Assembly: GCA_016748015.1 (NCBI GenBank)
Contig: JAAOMT010000193.1
Location: 350,042 to 414,041, forward strand
Reading direction: 5' to 3'
Length of the DNA stretch: 64,000 nt
From: Geosiphon pyriformis
Taxonomy: Eukaryota > Glomeromycota > Glomeromycetes > Archaeosporales > Geosiphonaceae
Shown here one piece after another: positions 1-12,423 of this stretch (positions are counted from its first letter, which is position 1; each line of letters opens with the position of its first letter). The notes under the pieces are model-generated. The model saw only the letters and a list, made by a program, of their open reading frames with translations, was not told the DNA's origin and searched no databases. The position numbers were made by a program, and so were the translations under genes.

Positions 1-1856
1 AGTTTTTTATCAACTTACATCAAATATACAATACACTAAGGTAACTCAAATTGTATAATTTTTTATTGGCTACAGACAGTTGGTAGTATAAAACTTTTAT
101 AAAATAGGATTAAAATACTATAAAAGCAAAGCTTGTGAATCCAAACTGAACTTAACCATCAAGATGCTACATATTGAAAGTCTAACACATGTCAAAAAGT
201 TGCAAAATAATTTATTTATAATACTATTTACATGCTTAAATTTCTAATTAACACAACTAACAGTCTCAAACAAACCTTTGACAAAGTAATAGATATTTCC
301 AAAGACAGATTTGTTTTTTATAACAAAAAAGTAATATGATATCTTAATAGATAGTGTGGAATTAGACATAGTAATATATTGGCAAAAAAATTTGCATGCT
401 TGTTGCTAACAACTCCAAAATAATTTTTGACTTTGTTTCAGCTAATTAACAGATTTTTAGATTCAATAATTTAATAAACATACTTCTTTTTTATTCAACA
501 TTTATTGCAAAAGTCTAGTTTGATATCTTTCATAATTAAAACACAAATATTCAATAATGCTTAACTATTGGTTAACAACTTTACCAAACTAAATACAAAA
601 ACACAATCCAAAACAAAAGTAATAATCTGCATTTTCACAAGAATTGAAAAGAACAAATCACAAATCTAATACCTATATTTATGCCAATGTCTAAAAAATA
701 AGCAGCAGTATTATTGTAAGAATTTATAAACTCTAAATTTTTAACTAATCTATTCATATAGATAACTACTTTATTAGTCTTTTTTCTATAAGATGTTTTC
801 TAACAAAGTTAATATTATATAAGCTCTTGCTAAAAGTAGAATAATATGTTAAAATGCAATTGCCATTTAAATTACCATTTTTAATAAATTTGGCCAGTAA
901 ACTAAACCACCCAAAAATTGAATTTCTAAGATCCAGTTTTTTTTATTTGTAAAATATATTCTATATAAAGCATGTACTGTAATAGTCTAAAAGCTAATTC
1001 ATAAAAACAATACCAAATTTTTTAAGTAAATTTACCATCTTCATATAATATTTCAATTCTAAGACATCTGTAACAACAACACTATTACTGGTTTAAAACA
1101 CATTAAGTATATCATTACTTAATAACAAACCACATAATGTCAAAATATTTATAAGCCTGCCAAAAAACAATTTATAAAAGTAATTAATAGCATAATTAGA
1201 AAACTAAGAAATTGTTAAAACATTTAACTGATAATTTGTAGATTTATAGTCTTGTGTTCAAACAAATTAACATAGATTACTAAATTAACAAATGAGTTTT
1301 CTGCCTACATCTGCTTAAATGTCTTAAAATTGTATAATTTGAGATAGAAAATGGCATCATTAAAAAATTTTTTAGGTAGATTGGCCTTGAGTTTTAATTT
1401 TTTTCTTAGTATTTTGTCTCATTTTTTATACATACTTATTAATACATAACTGAATTACAGTCTGTAATTAATTATAGATTACAGAACAGCAAATACTAGA
1501 TACAGTAATTGTTTATTAGAAACAGTCTTTTTTAAAACCAAATTTGTAAAAAATTTTATGTTTAAGTATGTCTTGACAAAACTTGAACAAAAAAAACTTT
1601 TTGTAGACAAAAAAATGTTCAGGTATTTATGAATTTTACTTTTTTTTGCAATTAAAATATTCGACCTACTTATTATCAAATAAAAATTTTTTACTTTTTA
1701 GTTAATGAAAATAGTAAGTGTTTTATTTATGTTGATTGAAATGTTATTAATATAAGAAAATTTGCTAGCTATATTTAGAATATGCTGAGTAGTAAACATA
1801 ATATTTCTAATCCAGATTATGTTATTTATAAAGATTTTAGCTGCCATAAAAGATAT
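1..1856 (-). pseudogene. LINE pol, 3' part: RT end, linker, RNase H (decayed)
   Basis: This is the C-terminal third of a non-LTR retrotransposon polyprotein, read leftward and running off the window. The reverse-transcriptase catalytic box falls at 1821-1832 and reads FINN, where the family has F-x-D-D, so both aspartates have become Asn. An open stretch at 1479-1679 carries the RT thumb region (FFTNLVLKK and neighbours). Further left are a linker (KKLDLRNSIFGWF near 905-950) and an RNase H-like region near 600-780, where the expected Y-T-D-G reads Y-M-N-R. Stops and frame slips are frequent. The frame joins directly to 11818-12423 once element A and one ATAT copy are removed. It is dead, and the identification is by motif order and remembered similarity. 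Confidence 0.75.
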
Positions 1857-2869
1857 TATTATGGATAAACTTAGTGGTATATGGTAGTAATATTTGGTGC
1901 TTAAAATTTGGGTTTCTAAAAAGCTTTTGATAGTTTTTTTTTAGTAAACTTGTTAGAAGTATTAGTATTATCAGTCTCTAAAGGTTTTTTTGATTAATAT
2001 AAATTTACTTATAGAGTTCTTTGGTTATAAGATACAGAGTTATAATTTTTACAATATAGCAACTTATTAATATAAGCTTTTTTCTCTGAGTTAGTTGAGT
2101 GTAGTTGCTAAGATCTGGTAGTGTTTTTTTACTCTTCTGATAAGCTAACAAGATAATGTTAATATTCAAATCTAAGAAGAACTTTCTTTTTTTACCAATT
2201 TATTATGAAGTCTATTCTTAAATAGGTAATTTTTTATGTTACCACTTTACAAAAAAGAATAAAAAAAAATAAAAAAAATAAAAGAAAGATAAAAAAAAAT
2301 AAAAGAAGATAAATTAGTATTATTAATTGTTATAATCAAGAACAATTGGTCCAAGTTATAATAGTTTGAGACTGTTTTATGCTAAGAGCATCTGGCCAGA
2401 AATAAAAATAAGAACAAGATTAATTTAGCTATAATATGTGAAACACAAAAATCATACAGACAGGAATTTTGAGTTTTGTTAATATTTTTTTTATTTCTGT
2501 AATATAAAATATAAGATATAACAAGAGATATATAACAAATATAGGTAAAAAGAAGTTGATTCTTGTCTATCTGTCTATTTTTCTATCTTTTATAACTACT
2601 TTTTTTTATATATTTCTCTTAGTTTTACAAGACTGTTTTTGATTGTTTTATTATTGCTAATTATTGTTTGCTATTTTTGTTATTGCTTTGTTTCTCTATA
2701 TTATTACTAGTTATCTTCATTATTTTGTGCTATATTATATTATTGTATTTTGTATTGTGTTATTCTGAGTTATTACATGTTATTCTGTATTCTTTTATAT
2801 TATTCTGTGTTATTACATTTTTTGATCACATTTCTTTATAACTTGGATTAGTTTTTTACTTGGATAACA
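1857..2869 (-). repeat. Element A 3' LTR
   Basis: This direct repeat of 10814-11817 is about 1013 bp. The outer end reads TATTATGGATAAAC against TGTTACAGATAAAC in the other copy, so the terminal TGTTACA has three transitions. The inner end, GGATAACA, abuts the polypurine tract. It ends in a run of TTATT-type repeats that is shared with the partner. Confidence 0.9.
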
Positions 2870-2884
2870 TTATCTCTCTCTTTT
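2870..2884 (-). promoter_or_regulatory. Element A polypurine tract
   Basis: On the minus strand AAAAGAGAGAGATAA lies directly before the 3' LTR. This is the usual primer site for plus-strand DNA synthesis in LTR elements. Elements C and D have an equivalent A/G-rich tract at the same place. Confidence 0.75.
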
Positions 2885-3600
2885 AAAATTGAATTCCTAC
2901 AAAATCATATATATTTGTAATAGTTGTATTTTCTATGTAGTATTAGATTGTTGCATCAAATATTGCTTTTTGTAGGATTTTAAACTGTATATTCATTATT
3001 TGTTCTATGTTGTTAACTGTAATTGTTTCTAAGGAACTGTCTAATACTATAGCTAAACAGTGTTTAAATGTTGTATATAATCAATATACTGTTTTATAGT
3101 ATAGTGTTAAATTGTTTCTTTTTATAAATATTTCTACTTGTTTGAAACCTTTTTTGTTAAATATTCATTGGTTAAGATCTTCATATAATGTTTTCAATCC
3201 TATCTGTTCACCAATTTTATAGAACCAGTAGACTAGTAAAAGTCTTTTTTTTGTTACTAGTTCTAATGCCAACTTGCTAAAAGCTTTTTTGATTTCTTCA
3301 AGCTTTGCCCAACATGTATCTTTTTTTTTGTTCCTTGATTATTCATAGAGATGAGAATGTTCAGTTCTAGTTGAACTTTTGTCCATTTCTTTTCTGCTTC
3401 TGTTTTTGTATTGTATTTTTTTTATATTAATGGTAATTTCTATTTAGATTGTGGATTGTTAAATTGCTTCAAATAGTTGTTTTGAGAGTTTTAAAATTTG
3501 ATTTGAGAGGTTTACATTAAAAGTTCTGTTATTTTTTTTGTTATTTTGGCTGTTATATATATTTAAATTTCCAATTAAATAGTTATGTATTAATTATATT
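2885..3600 (-). pseudogene. Element A ORF3 downstream of integrase (decayed)
   Basis: Minus-strand reading after the integrase tail gives a recognisable but broken extra protein. It starts near an EITINIKKIQYKN-like stretch, continues through charged helical sequence (near 3290-3400 on the plus map) and ends in LYDFVGIQF close to the polypurine tract. The order and several short phrases (an early EITIN-type start, a Gln/Lys-rich middle) recall the same slot in C and D. No catalytic motif, signal peptide or clear membrane segment is visible. Function is unknown. The position corresponds to env in retroviruses, but nothing here supports an envelope protein. Confidence 0.5.
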
Positions 3601-4790
3601 TTGGTGATAATAATTGGTTCTAGATCTCATGATATATTATTTAAATTGATTAATGGAATCTGTGTTTTTAGTTAAGATACAGATAATAATATCTTTTGTT
3701 TTGTATGATAAATTTTTAACCAATTTCCATGTGCTACTTTCTTTAAAATTCTGTTTTTCAATCTTAATTTGTAAGCTTTATTGCCTAAAACTTTATATAT
3801 GTGAAATAGATTATTTCACTTCAGGTCAAACTTTTCATTCCACTGTTTTTTAGTCTTTATATAATATAACAGTACTTGGTTTCCAATCTTAAATTCAATT
3901 GGTTGGTTAAGTAGATAATTATCATGTCTTTTTTTTTGTTGTTCTTGTACTTTGCTAATATTATTAACTGCTGTTCTATAATTGTTTTCTAATATTTTCA
4001 TAAGCTGATATGTTCTTTGATATAAGATGATTTCAAAATTTTCTTTGGTGATTGTTTCTATTGGAAAAGAAGATATTTTTTGTTTAATAAGTAAGATAGC
4101 TTTTCTTCTGTAGACTAATTCAAATGGTATGAATTGGGTAGTATTTTGCTTTAATGTTTGGTATGCAAATAATACAGAAGATATAAATAAATTCCATTTT
4201 TGTGCATTTTTATAACTTATTTTTGCTAATGCTTCACACAGTATTTGTTTAAATTGTTTTATTAATCCATTTGTTTATGGGTGATATAATAACAATAAGA
4301 GTTATTTTATTTCAAATTGTTGGCTTAATTTGGTTAATGTACTATTAATAAAATGTGTTTCTTAGTTGAATAACAATTCTTTTGGGTATTTATGATGACA
4401 AATTAGATTTTGGTATAAAAACTTGGTTACTGTTTTAAGATCAGCCACTTGGATTACTCTGGCTTCTGGCTATTTAATAAGATAGTCTATAGCTACAACT
4501 ATGTAATAATTTCTCTTAGATGTAATTAAGAGAGAACCAACCAAATCAATTCCTATTCTATTAAATAAATTTTCAATTGAAATGAGTCAAAGTAATTTCA
4601 TTGTTCTGGCTCCTTCTCTTTATTAATATAAGTCACAGTTGAAAACATATTTAAAAATATCTTTATATATTGTTGGCCAATAATATAGATTTGTGGTTTT
4701 TTCTAGAATAGAGTTTTTATTGAAATGTTCTGCAGTTGAATCAGAGTGCATACTGTGTAAAACAATTTCTTTTTCATTGTATTTTATAAC
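3600..4790 (-). pseudogene. Element A integrase (HHCC, DDE core, SH3-like tail), decayed
   Basis: The zinc-binding head (4620-4790) reads HSMHSDSTAEHF then NCDLY, so the last Cys of the HHCC motif is Tyr. The core (about 4140-4600) has VVAIDYL with the first Asp intact, LFN where LSD is expected, and LIKQFK where the catalytic Glu should be, so two of the three DDE residues are lost. An open stretch at 3816-4001 holds the tail with a WNEKFDLK...HIYKVLGNKAYKLRL pattern typical of the Gypsy GPF/Y-type SH3-like module. Integrase joins the cDNA to the host chromosome; this copy cannot. Confidence 0.8.
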
Positions 4791-4949
4791 TTGTTGTAAA
4801 GTAGTATGGTTTTGGCATTTTTAATGATATAGTTGGTTGTTGTTAATAAAATAATTATGAGCTTGTTTCTATATACTACTTTGTTTCTGTTGAGATAATA
4901 GTTTCTTAAACTGAAAAGTTGATAAATATTGGTGTAATTACTAATAGAT

Positions 4950-6240
4950 AGTTGTATTCATGGATTCGAGATTAAATTTGCATCATTCTTAACAAACTGT
5001 CAGCATTGGTGTTTTTGGATCTTTTCTTATAATAAACTTTGTATAAGAATTATTGCAGATAAGTATTCTATCATGCATATCTTTTTTCTTATTGTGATTT
5101 ACTAAGTAACTAAATAAGTTTTTTATGATTAGTGTATAAATCAAATAGCTATTTAAAGTAGTGTCTCCAATTTTGTATTGTTTAATAGATGATGAAACAT
5201 TCCAAATCTGTTGTGCTGTATATTTTTTTTGCTAGACTGATACTGTGACTAGCATAGACAATTGAATGCTTTTTGTTGTCTGGTTTTATTTAGAATAGGA
5301 CCACTTCTAATGCATTTTTTGAGACATCTGTTGTAACAATAAACTGTTTATTAAAGTCGAAATAGATCAATATAAGTACTATAATAAAACATTGTTTAAA
5401 ATAGTTGAATGTCTTTTGCTGATCTTTCTTTTATTTATATGACACATATTTTGACAATAGGTAGTGAGATAGTTTTGTAATATTAAAAAATCTTTTAATA
5501 AATCTGCAATAGTATTCATCCAGTTTTAAGAATCTTTTTAGTTTTTATAGGTTAGTTGGGGCTGGAAACTTTTTGACTTTTTGTACTTTGTTCAGATTAA
5601 ATTTGACTTCATTTTTGCTGATTACATGTTCTAAGAATTTCAGCTTAGTTTTTCTAAAAAAGCATTTATTAGAGTTGAGTTTTAGTCTGGCTCTCTAAAA
5701 GCATTCAAAAACTTATTAAAAGTGAAACAAGTAATTGTTAAATATTTCTGAGAACATATTAGTGTTATCTAAGTAGATTATGACTGATTTCCAAAGAATT
5801 TTTTTGTATACTACATTCATAAAATATTGGAAGATAGCAAAAGCATTACACAGTTTAAAGGACATTACATTGAATTTGAAGTTTCTGTCTTATATAATAA
5901 AGACTATTTTTTCTTTGTCTTTGGGATTTATTTTTACTTGCCAATATTTACTGGTTAGGTCTAATTATAAAAACTATTTTTTGTTGCTAAATTGTCTAAT
6001 ATTTCTTGTATAAAGGGAATAAGGTAACTATTGTTATAAGTAACACTATTTAATTTTTAGTAATTTATACAGAGCCATATTTTTCTATTTTTCTTAATAA
6101 TTAATATCACTAAAAAAAACCAAAAACTTAAAAATTTCTTGATTAATTTATGGTTTAATATTTGTTGTACTTTTTTTTAATCAAATTATCACCCATTGGA
6201 GTTATTTAATATGTCTATTGTTTAATAGAACAGACATTTT
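4950..6240 (-). pseudogene. Element A reverse transcriptase and RNase H, decayed
   Basis: Minus-strand reading in shifting frames recovers the RT fingers and palm. The catalytic box is YLDN (near 5765-5780) instead of YLDD. RNase H follows at about 4960-5400, with VTTDVSKNALEVVL, SLAKKIYSTTDLE and LYTNHKKL. Its first acidic residue survives and the TDHK Asp is Asn. Stops are nearly all TAA, TAG or TGA at Gln or Trp positions. RT copies the element RNA into cDNA and RNase H removes the RNA strand. Neither domain is usable here. Confidence 0.8.
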
Positions 6241-6784
6241 TCATATCAATCTGATGTTTTATAATGTTTGTGTATCTAAACTCATTTTTGCTAGTAAAGA
6301 TATCAGCATATTAATTTAACAGAATCTTGAATTATATTTGCTACAGAGTATTTAAGTTTTCCAAATTCAATTTATTGATTTTTTTTAGTATAAACAAGTA
6401 ACTTTCTTTTAGCAAATTCTATACTTATAAGGTAATATCACAAAATAAGAACAATTATATAAAATCTGGAATAGGCTGGGGTTTTTTAGGATTTTAAATA
6501 TTCAGAGAAATGGAATTAACAAAGATTTCTTTAGAAATTTTGATTATATCTTCAATGAAATTCCATATAAGAATTTTGAAATGTTTATAAGTTTTAATAG
6601 ATATGTATAGATTAGCAATATTGGCCAGGAAACAGATTTTCAAATTAGCTTTGAATAGTAGAGCTTGGTCTTAGATCTTTCAATTCACTTTGAAAATGTA
6701 TTGTTAATATGGAGAAATGAAGATAACTGTATCAATATAAATAAATTCTATCTTATTACTTTTTTTTTTGATGAAATTGACTGC

Positions 6785-7195
6785 TATATTTCCTCTTCTA
6801 CTTAATTCAAATCTTTTAATTTCTTTGATAATAAGACTTAATTCTTTGTGTATGATGACTAAAGTTAATTAGAGTATTTTTACAAAGAGTAAAAAGATAG
6901 CTTGAGCAATCTTCTCTTGTAAGTCAATTTTGTAGAGTTTATTAAAATTGTTTTGTAGCATTATGATAATGTTTTCAGTATATTTAGAATTAATGATTTC
7001 TTCTTTTACATCAATTTTTTTGGCAAAACTAGATTTGGATGCTACTTGTATCATTGTACTAACAGAAATTTTTAATGTTATTTTGAGATTTAGTTTTACT
7101 AGGAAGTGTAGAGCTATAACTACAGATAATTGTTCAGAGTATCTTAAATCAAAACCAACATTAGTTTTATGTGCTCTTTTAGAACATATTCTTTT
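6785..7195 (-). pseudogene. Element A dUTPase domain, decayed
   Basis: On the minus strand KTNVGFDLRYSE (7121-7190) matches motif I of trimeric dUTPases. ASKSSFAKKIDVKEEIINSKYT matches motifs II-III and DLQEKIAQAIFL matches motif IV. KEIKRFELSRRG (6785-6840) is a damaged glycine-rich motif V. The catalytic Asp of motif III is Asn. The open stretch 6869-7054 covers motifs II-IV. dUTPase hydrolyses dUTP to dUMP and would limit uracil in the cDNA. It lies between the Cys-rich module and the RT, as in B, C and D. Confidence 0.85.
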
Positions 7196-7369
7196 ATTAT
7201 TGTTACTATACTATTTTAATTCTAATTTTTTGGAAAGATCAAGATAAGCAAGGTACTGTTCTATTTTGATAGTCTTATCTGGCTCTTAAAATAACAGATC
7301 CTCTTTGGTGAACTCATATTTCTCTTTTGGTTTTGGTAGTTTAACAATAAGATATAGTATTCTTGAAGG

Positions 7370-8000
7370 TGAATTAAACATAAGATCACACTTATTACAG
7401 TATTGAAAATAGCATGAAATCAAACAATAATTGCATAATTTCATGTTGAAATCTATCAGTCTCTGTTTTTATTTCTTTTGAATTGGAGCTAATTCTTAAT
7501 AACAATCTTGGAATACTTTTGAATTATCTGTAAATAGATCATTTATTTTCTTAATGACTATTAGGATATTTTTGATGGCATGTATTTTTTTAACAGTAGT
7601 ATCTTCCTATTTAGCTAAAACTAATTCCCATATTTTTTTTTTATTGTAGAGATATATATCTAATCAGTTCATTACTTGTTAATATACAGCAATGAGCAGA
7701 GTTTTTTTCTGAGTCCAGTTATTGATTAAGATAGTATACTGACATAATTTATTATATGTTCCTCTTCTGCTAAGAACTTCATTTCATAATCTTTTGTCTA
7801 ACAGAATTTCACCACATATAAAACAGAGCATATTGTCCTATTTGTCTTGTTGTTTTAATCATTCAAATTTTTCTAATACACAAGATCAGCAATAATACTT
7901 GGTAGCTGTTGGTCATACTTCATTATTTCTAATGCAGGCACTTATTGAAAATAATTTTTTTCCAAAATCATTACAGATTAATTTTAGTGATTAGTATAAT
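7370..8000 (-). pseudogene. Element A Cys-rich zinc-ribbon-like module
   Basis: The minus-strand reading contains two clusters of Cys pairs. The first, about 7790-7960, reads KYYC..SCVLEKFE then MLCFICGEILL. The second, about 7380-7460, reads KLCNYCLISCYFQYCNKC. The same layout is present in B, C, D and E between protease and dUTPase. I infer zinc binding from the paired C-x2-C motifs. I do not recognise it as a named domain. An acidic low-complexity spacer leads to the dUTPase. Confidence 0.65.
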
Positions 8001-8299
8001 TGATCTTTTTGATGTGATATTTGATAAATTGGTGATAGAATCTAATGTTTTTTGTTAGCTTTTCTTTTTCCTTTCTTTTTCTAAGTAAGAGATAGTAATA
8101 ACTCTATTTGAAAATTGTCTGCCTAAAAAACTTAGTATGTTTCTAAAATTGGTTAAAAAATAGGTTCATTAAATTTAATTAATGGTTGTTTTAGAGTTGT
8201 TTTTTAGAAGTGTTTACACATTACAAGTACTTAAGCATGTTGCCTGTTAAAAGTTATCTGAAGTTCCTGTGTGTTCTAATCTAACATAGTATAGGCTTT

Positions 8300-8660
8300 T
8301 GTTAGTCAATTATTTTTCATAAGAGCTTGATATTGTGTGACTTCTATAATAAGCACTTTGGTGAAAATTTGAATTTCACTGATTTTAAATAAAAAATTGT
8401 TGATTTTTCTTATTGGGGTTTTTGTATTTCCATCTGCAATAATAATTTGAGCAGTAACTGTACAATTTACTCAACAATCTAATTGATTCATGAGTTGTTT
8501 TATAATTATACTACCAGCAGATCTACTATTAAGTATTAATTTAATATTTATTTCTCTTATTTTAACATTGATATATATTGCCATGATTGTTTTGTTTTGA
8601 TTAATAACAGCTCTACTAAAAAAGTTAGAGTTATTCAGGTTGTTAACATTAAATAAAAAT
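8300..8660 (-). pseudogene. Element A retropepsin-like protease, decayed
   Basis: Minus-strand reading gives INIKLILNSRSAGSIIIKQL, matching the retropepsin active-site loop (L-D-S/T-G-S/A). Here the catalytic Asp is Asn and the Gly is Arg. Downstream, TKVLIIEVTQYQALMKNNWL corresponds to the flap-to-C-terminal beta region (family pattern ALVGNDWL). The enzyme would cut Gag-Pol in the particle. This copy is inactive by sequence. Confidence 0.8.
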
Positions 8661-8879
8661 ATAATAGTAAAGATATAATCTTCAGTGATTGTGGCTGGTA
8701 AAATTGTTTTGATAACCCAATATTAATTCAAAGTAAAAGAATTAATTATTTCAATTATATCTTTCCTTTCTAAAGATGTAATGTTACAAAAATTCAGAGT
8801 TTTTATAAAACTGAGGTATAATGCTTGGTTAAGATATTTAGTTTGCACTAATTACAATAATAGACTATTGTACTATAAT

Positions 8880-10790
8880 AGTCAGGATGATTTATTGCTA
8901 GTTTGCATTTGATTGTTACTGGTATTTCTTTATTTTTAATTATAGTTAATTGCTCAAAGTCTGGATTAGTTATAAGTAAACACTTGGTATTGAAGTATTA
9001 TTGGCACTGTTGTAGGTGGCTGATAGTAATTGTAAGGCATTTGTTGTATGTATTATGGTGGTTAATATTAAGATATAGAATATTGAGATCCTAGAACTTA
9101 AGGATATTTCTGTTGTTGTAGATGTTGATTTCCTCTGTTTTGGTCTGCTAACTTTTTTTAGCAGTTTTAAGCAATATGTCTGGATTTTTGACAATAATAA
9201 CAATTATGGGAATTTGATCTTCAGAGTTGTTATTGTTGTTAACAATTCTGTTATTATTAATATCTATTATTGTTGTTGTCTCTTCATTGGGGTGGCTAAT
9301 AAGTTCTTGCAGTTCTGGCTAAAAATTTCTCAATTTTTTGAGTTAATTTTTTACTTAATTGGATAATTTTTGCATTAATATCTGAGATTCTATTGAGTTA
9401 AGTTAATGGCTTGAATATAATTAGCTTTTTGCTCTGTTAACTCAAAATTATGAGCAAAGATGATTGTGTCTTGTAGGTTTGTTGAATAACAAGGTCTTAT
9501 AAATCATAAAATACTGCTTTTTAATTCCTTAACAAATTGATTGAAAACTTGTGCTGTAGTGTAGTAATCTTTTTCAATTGTTAGTATTTGTTAAAAGACT
9601 TGATTAAACCATTTAAGATAAGTAATTACTGCTTCATGAGTTTTTTGTTTTATTATACTGAATTGATTTTGTAGCTGAATAAGCATATTGAAATTACAGA
9701 AATACTGTAAAAAGACAAGTTTAAAAGCAGCAAAGTCAGTTGGTTTCTTCTCAAGACTTTGGTATTAAGAGTTTGCAGTTCTTGTTAAAAAGAAAGACAG
9801 TGCTTGAATGGTTCTGGTATTATCCTAATTGTTGGTGATAATTGCTTTTTCAGCTTTTGTTATCTAGGTGTATATGTTATTTTTTTTATTAGAGAATTTT
9901 TCTAGTCTGGCAATATTTTGGTAAGCTATTATCTGAATGATAAAAAATAGTTTATTTGTTGATAATAAGAGTTTTGATGGCAGTATACTGTATTGTTTTT
10001 CAGATGCTAATGTTAATTGTTTCTTTTTGTTGTTAGAACCAATAAATGGCAAGATGACTGTTTTTTCTATAGGGATGATTGCTAACTCTGTTATAAGCTA
10101 TGCTATTGGTAGTGTTCAAAAGAACATGTTTTTGCTAGATTGGCTGGCAGTTGGGATAAAATTCTTAAATAATAATTCATATTCTCTCAGAAATTTTGTT
10201 CAAAGATTATTATTGTGGCTCCAAAAGTACAGAGTTCTAGGAATTTTTGAAGTTTTTATTTGTGTTTTTATAAGTTAGTTGAATAGAATTCTACTTTCTG
10301 TGGTCTAATGATATGAAGGAATGATTGATAAAAGAAATCTTGATTTTTTGTTGATTATAGTTCAGATTTGCTTTTGTGTGACTGTTGTATTATCAGATTC
10401 AGACTTAAATTCTATGGAGTTAGGCTTTACTATTTGTCTTCTTTTTACTTAAAAGTACTATTGTGTCATGTATTTTTCGATTTTTCTATCAATTATATGA
10501 AGAGTCTCAGCTATAACTTAAGTAATAGTTTCTATTAAGTATGTCAATAACTTTTAATAAATTTGTTCTCTGAATTTTCTTGTGTCTGTTGCTCAGCCTA
10601 ATAAACAGTCAATTTTGGTGTACAAGTAATAACAGAAATCACTTTTTGTAATAATGGTTTCTAATAGTATCTTTAAGTCTTTCCTAAAATGTTAAAATAA
10701 GACTTTTTCATATAGTAAGTGATTTTTTTCTACTGTCTTAATGGTTGCCACTTTTGTGAATTTCTGGGGTGCTCTGTCTTTATGGATTTT
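8880..10790 (-). pseudogene. Element A gag with zinc knuckle, decayed
   Basis: The capsid-like part (about 9480-10052) contains AYQNIARLEKFSNKKNN, TRTIQALSFFL and a helical run ending near a QILNQF-type phrase, the pattern of Gypsy Gag (retrotrans_gag). A CCHC knuckle, C-YY-C-QKSR-H-IAxN-C, is encoded at 9161-9202 with all four metal ligands present. The N-terminal third, up to the PBS, is poorly readable. Gag packages the element RNA in cytoplasmic particles. Stops break the frame. Confidence 0.75.
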
Positions 10791-10794
10791 ATAA

Positions 10795-10811
10795 TCTTAC
10801 AAAGAGCACCA
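10795..10811 (-). promoter_or_regulatory. Element A primer binding site
   Basis: On the minus strand TGGTGCTCTTTGTAAG starts two bases inside the 5' LTR. It begins with TGG, complementary to a tRNA CCA end. All full elements here have a PBS starting TGGTGCT, so one tRNA species probably primes them all. Confidence 0.75.
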
Positions 10812-10813
10812 AA

Positions 10814-11817
10814 TGTTACAGATAAACTTGGTAGTATATAGTAATAATGTTTGGTGCTCAAAATTTGGGTTTTTAGAAAGCTTTTGATAGTTTTCTTTTA
10901 GTAGGCTTGTTTGAAGTGTTAGTATTATTAGTCTCTAAAGATCTTTTTGATTAATATGAATTTACTTGTGAAATTTTTTGAGTATAAGGCACAGAGTTAT
11001 AGTTTTTATAATATGGCAACTTGTTAATATGAGCTTTTTTTTCTGAACTAGTCAAATACAGTTACTAGGATCTAGTGGTGTCTTTTTATTTTTTTAATAA
11101 TTTAATAAGATAATATTAATATTCGAACCTAAAGAGAGCTTTTCTTTTTTACCAGGCTATTACAAAGTCTATTTTTAGACAATCAATTTTCTTATGTTGC
11201 TGCTCTATAAAAAAAAATAAAAAAAATAAAAAAAAGATAAAAAAATAAATAAATAAATAAATTAGTATTATCAATTATCATAATCAAAAGTAATTGGTCC
11301 AAGTCATAATAGTTTAAAACTGTTTTATGCTAAAAGCATCTGGCCAGAAACAAAAGTAAAAACAAGATTAATTCAACTATAATATATAAAACACAAAAAT
11401 TATACAAATAGAAATTTTGAGTTTTGTTAATATTTTTTTTATTTCTGTAATATAAGATATAAGATATAACAAGAGATATATAACAAATATAAATAGAAAG
11501 AAGTTGATTCTTGTCTATTTGTCTATTTTTCTATCTTTTATAACTACTTTCTTTTATATATTTCTCTTAGTTTTATAAGACTGTTTTTAATTGTTTTATT
11601 ATTGTTAATTATTGTTTGCTATTTTTGTTATTGCTTTATTTCTTTACATTATTACTAGTTATCCTTGTTATTTTATGCTATATTACATTATCACATTTTG
11701 TATTGTGTTATTATAAGTTATTATGTGTTATTCTGTATTCTTTTACATTATTCTGTGTTATTATGTTTTTTAATTACATTTTTTAAAACTTAGATTGGTT
11801 TTTCTATTTGGATAACA
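10814..11817 (-). repeat. Element A 5' LTR
   Basis: This copy is about 1004 bp. On the plus map it starts TGTTACAG and ends GGATAACA, so the element ends are TG...CA. It is followed by ATAT, which matches the bases just before the other LTR. Confidence 0.9.
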
Positions 11818-12423
11818 ATATTTTATTATTTCTAAGATTTTGTTTATCAGTTTATACAATAAACTTAGAATTTATTCTGTAATTATATATATAGTCATGT
11901 TTTAAAACTTTATAAAGTAAAAATTCATAGAAAATTCTTTATAACAATAATAAGAAGACTTTATCTAAATCTAATTTATCATGTATTATATATTTTATTG
12001 TAAATCCAAAATTTGTTATCACTTGATTGATTTGATTATTGTTTATATTTTTAAAGAACTTGATAAAACAAGAACATATTTTGATTCTAGTCAGACTGCT
12101 TTTCAAGTAATGTTATCTAACAGAATCATATATTTTATGCATATTTTAAAAAACCAACCACAGCTTTTTGCTCTTTTTCAATGCATTTTTAATTACAAAA
12201 CCAACAGCAGAAATTAGAGTTTAAGTAAATGTGTTTTTAAAACAAAAAAATTATTACTATACAGAATGTTAAATTTATTATACACTAAAAAAATTCCATC
12301 TAAAAGAAGCTTTAATAAGACTTTTTGAACAGTTTTAATTAAAACTATCAGCTTGGTATTAGTAAAAGTTTTTTCTAATTGTATAGTTTTAGTATTATAA
12401 AAATCTAAGCTTTTTTTTACTGT
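11818..12423 (-). pseudogene. LINE pol, middle part: RT fingers/palm
   Basis: The minus-strand reading starts TVKKSLDFYNTKTIQLEKTF and continues through TKLIVLIKTVQKV, KKLWLVF, MHKIYDSV and VFLLLL, in the order of LINE RT blocks 2-5. The block with K-x-Y-D-S-V corresponds to the first catalytic region. The segment 11981-12217 is an unrelated open frame on the other strand. It joins 32145 on one side (after removing C and one CTGT) and 1856 on the other (after removing A and one ATAT). Confidence 0.75.

Larger units (their letters stand above)
1857..11817 (-). mobile_element. Element A: Ty3/Gypsy LTR retrotransposon with dUTPase
   Basis: A full-length but decayed minus-strand element sits between two LTRs of about 1.0 kb and is flanked by the 4-bp duplication ATAT (1853-1856 and 11818-11821). 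The order along its own strand is PBS, gag with zinc knuckle, protease, Cys-rich module, dUTPase, reverse transcriptase, RNase H, HHCC zinc finger, integrase core, SH3-like tail, an extra ORF, and a polypurine tract. RT before integrase places it in Ty3/Gypsy. It interrupts the LINE within the RT domain just upstream of the catalytic box. Stops throughout and losses at most catalytic sites show it is defective. Confidence 0.9.

Noticed and set aside
2221-2340. A-rich AAAATAAAA run as a LINE poly-A tail
   Set aside because: It lies inside the A LTR and is repeated at 11205-11270 in the other LTR, so it is LTR sequence.
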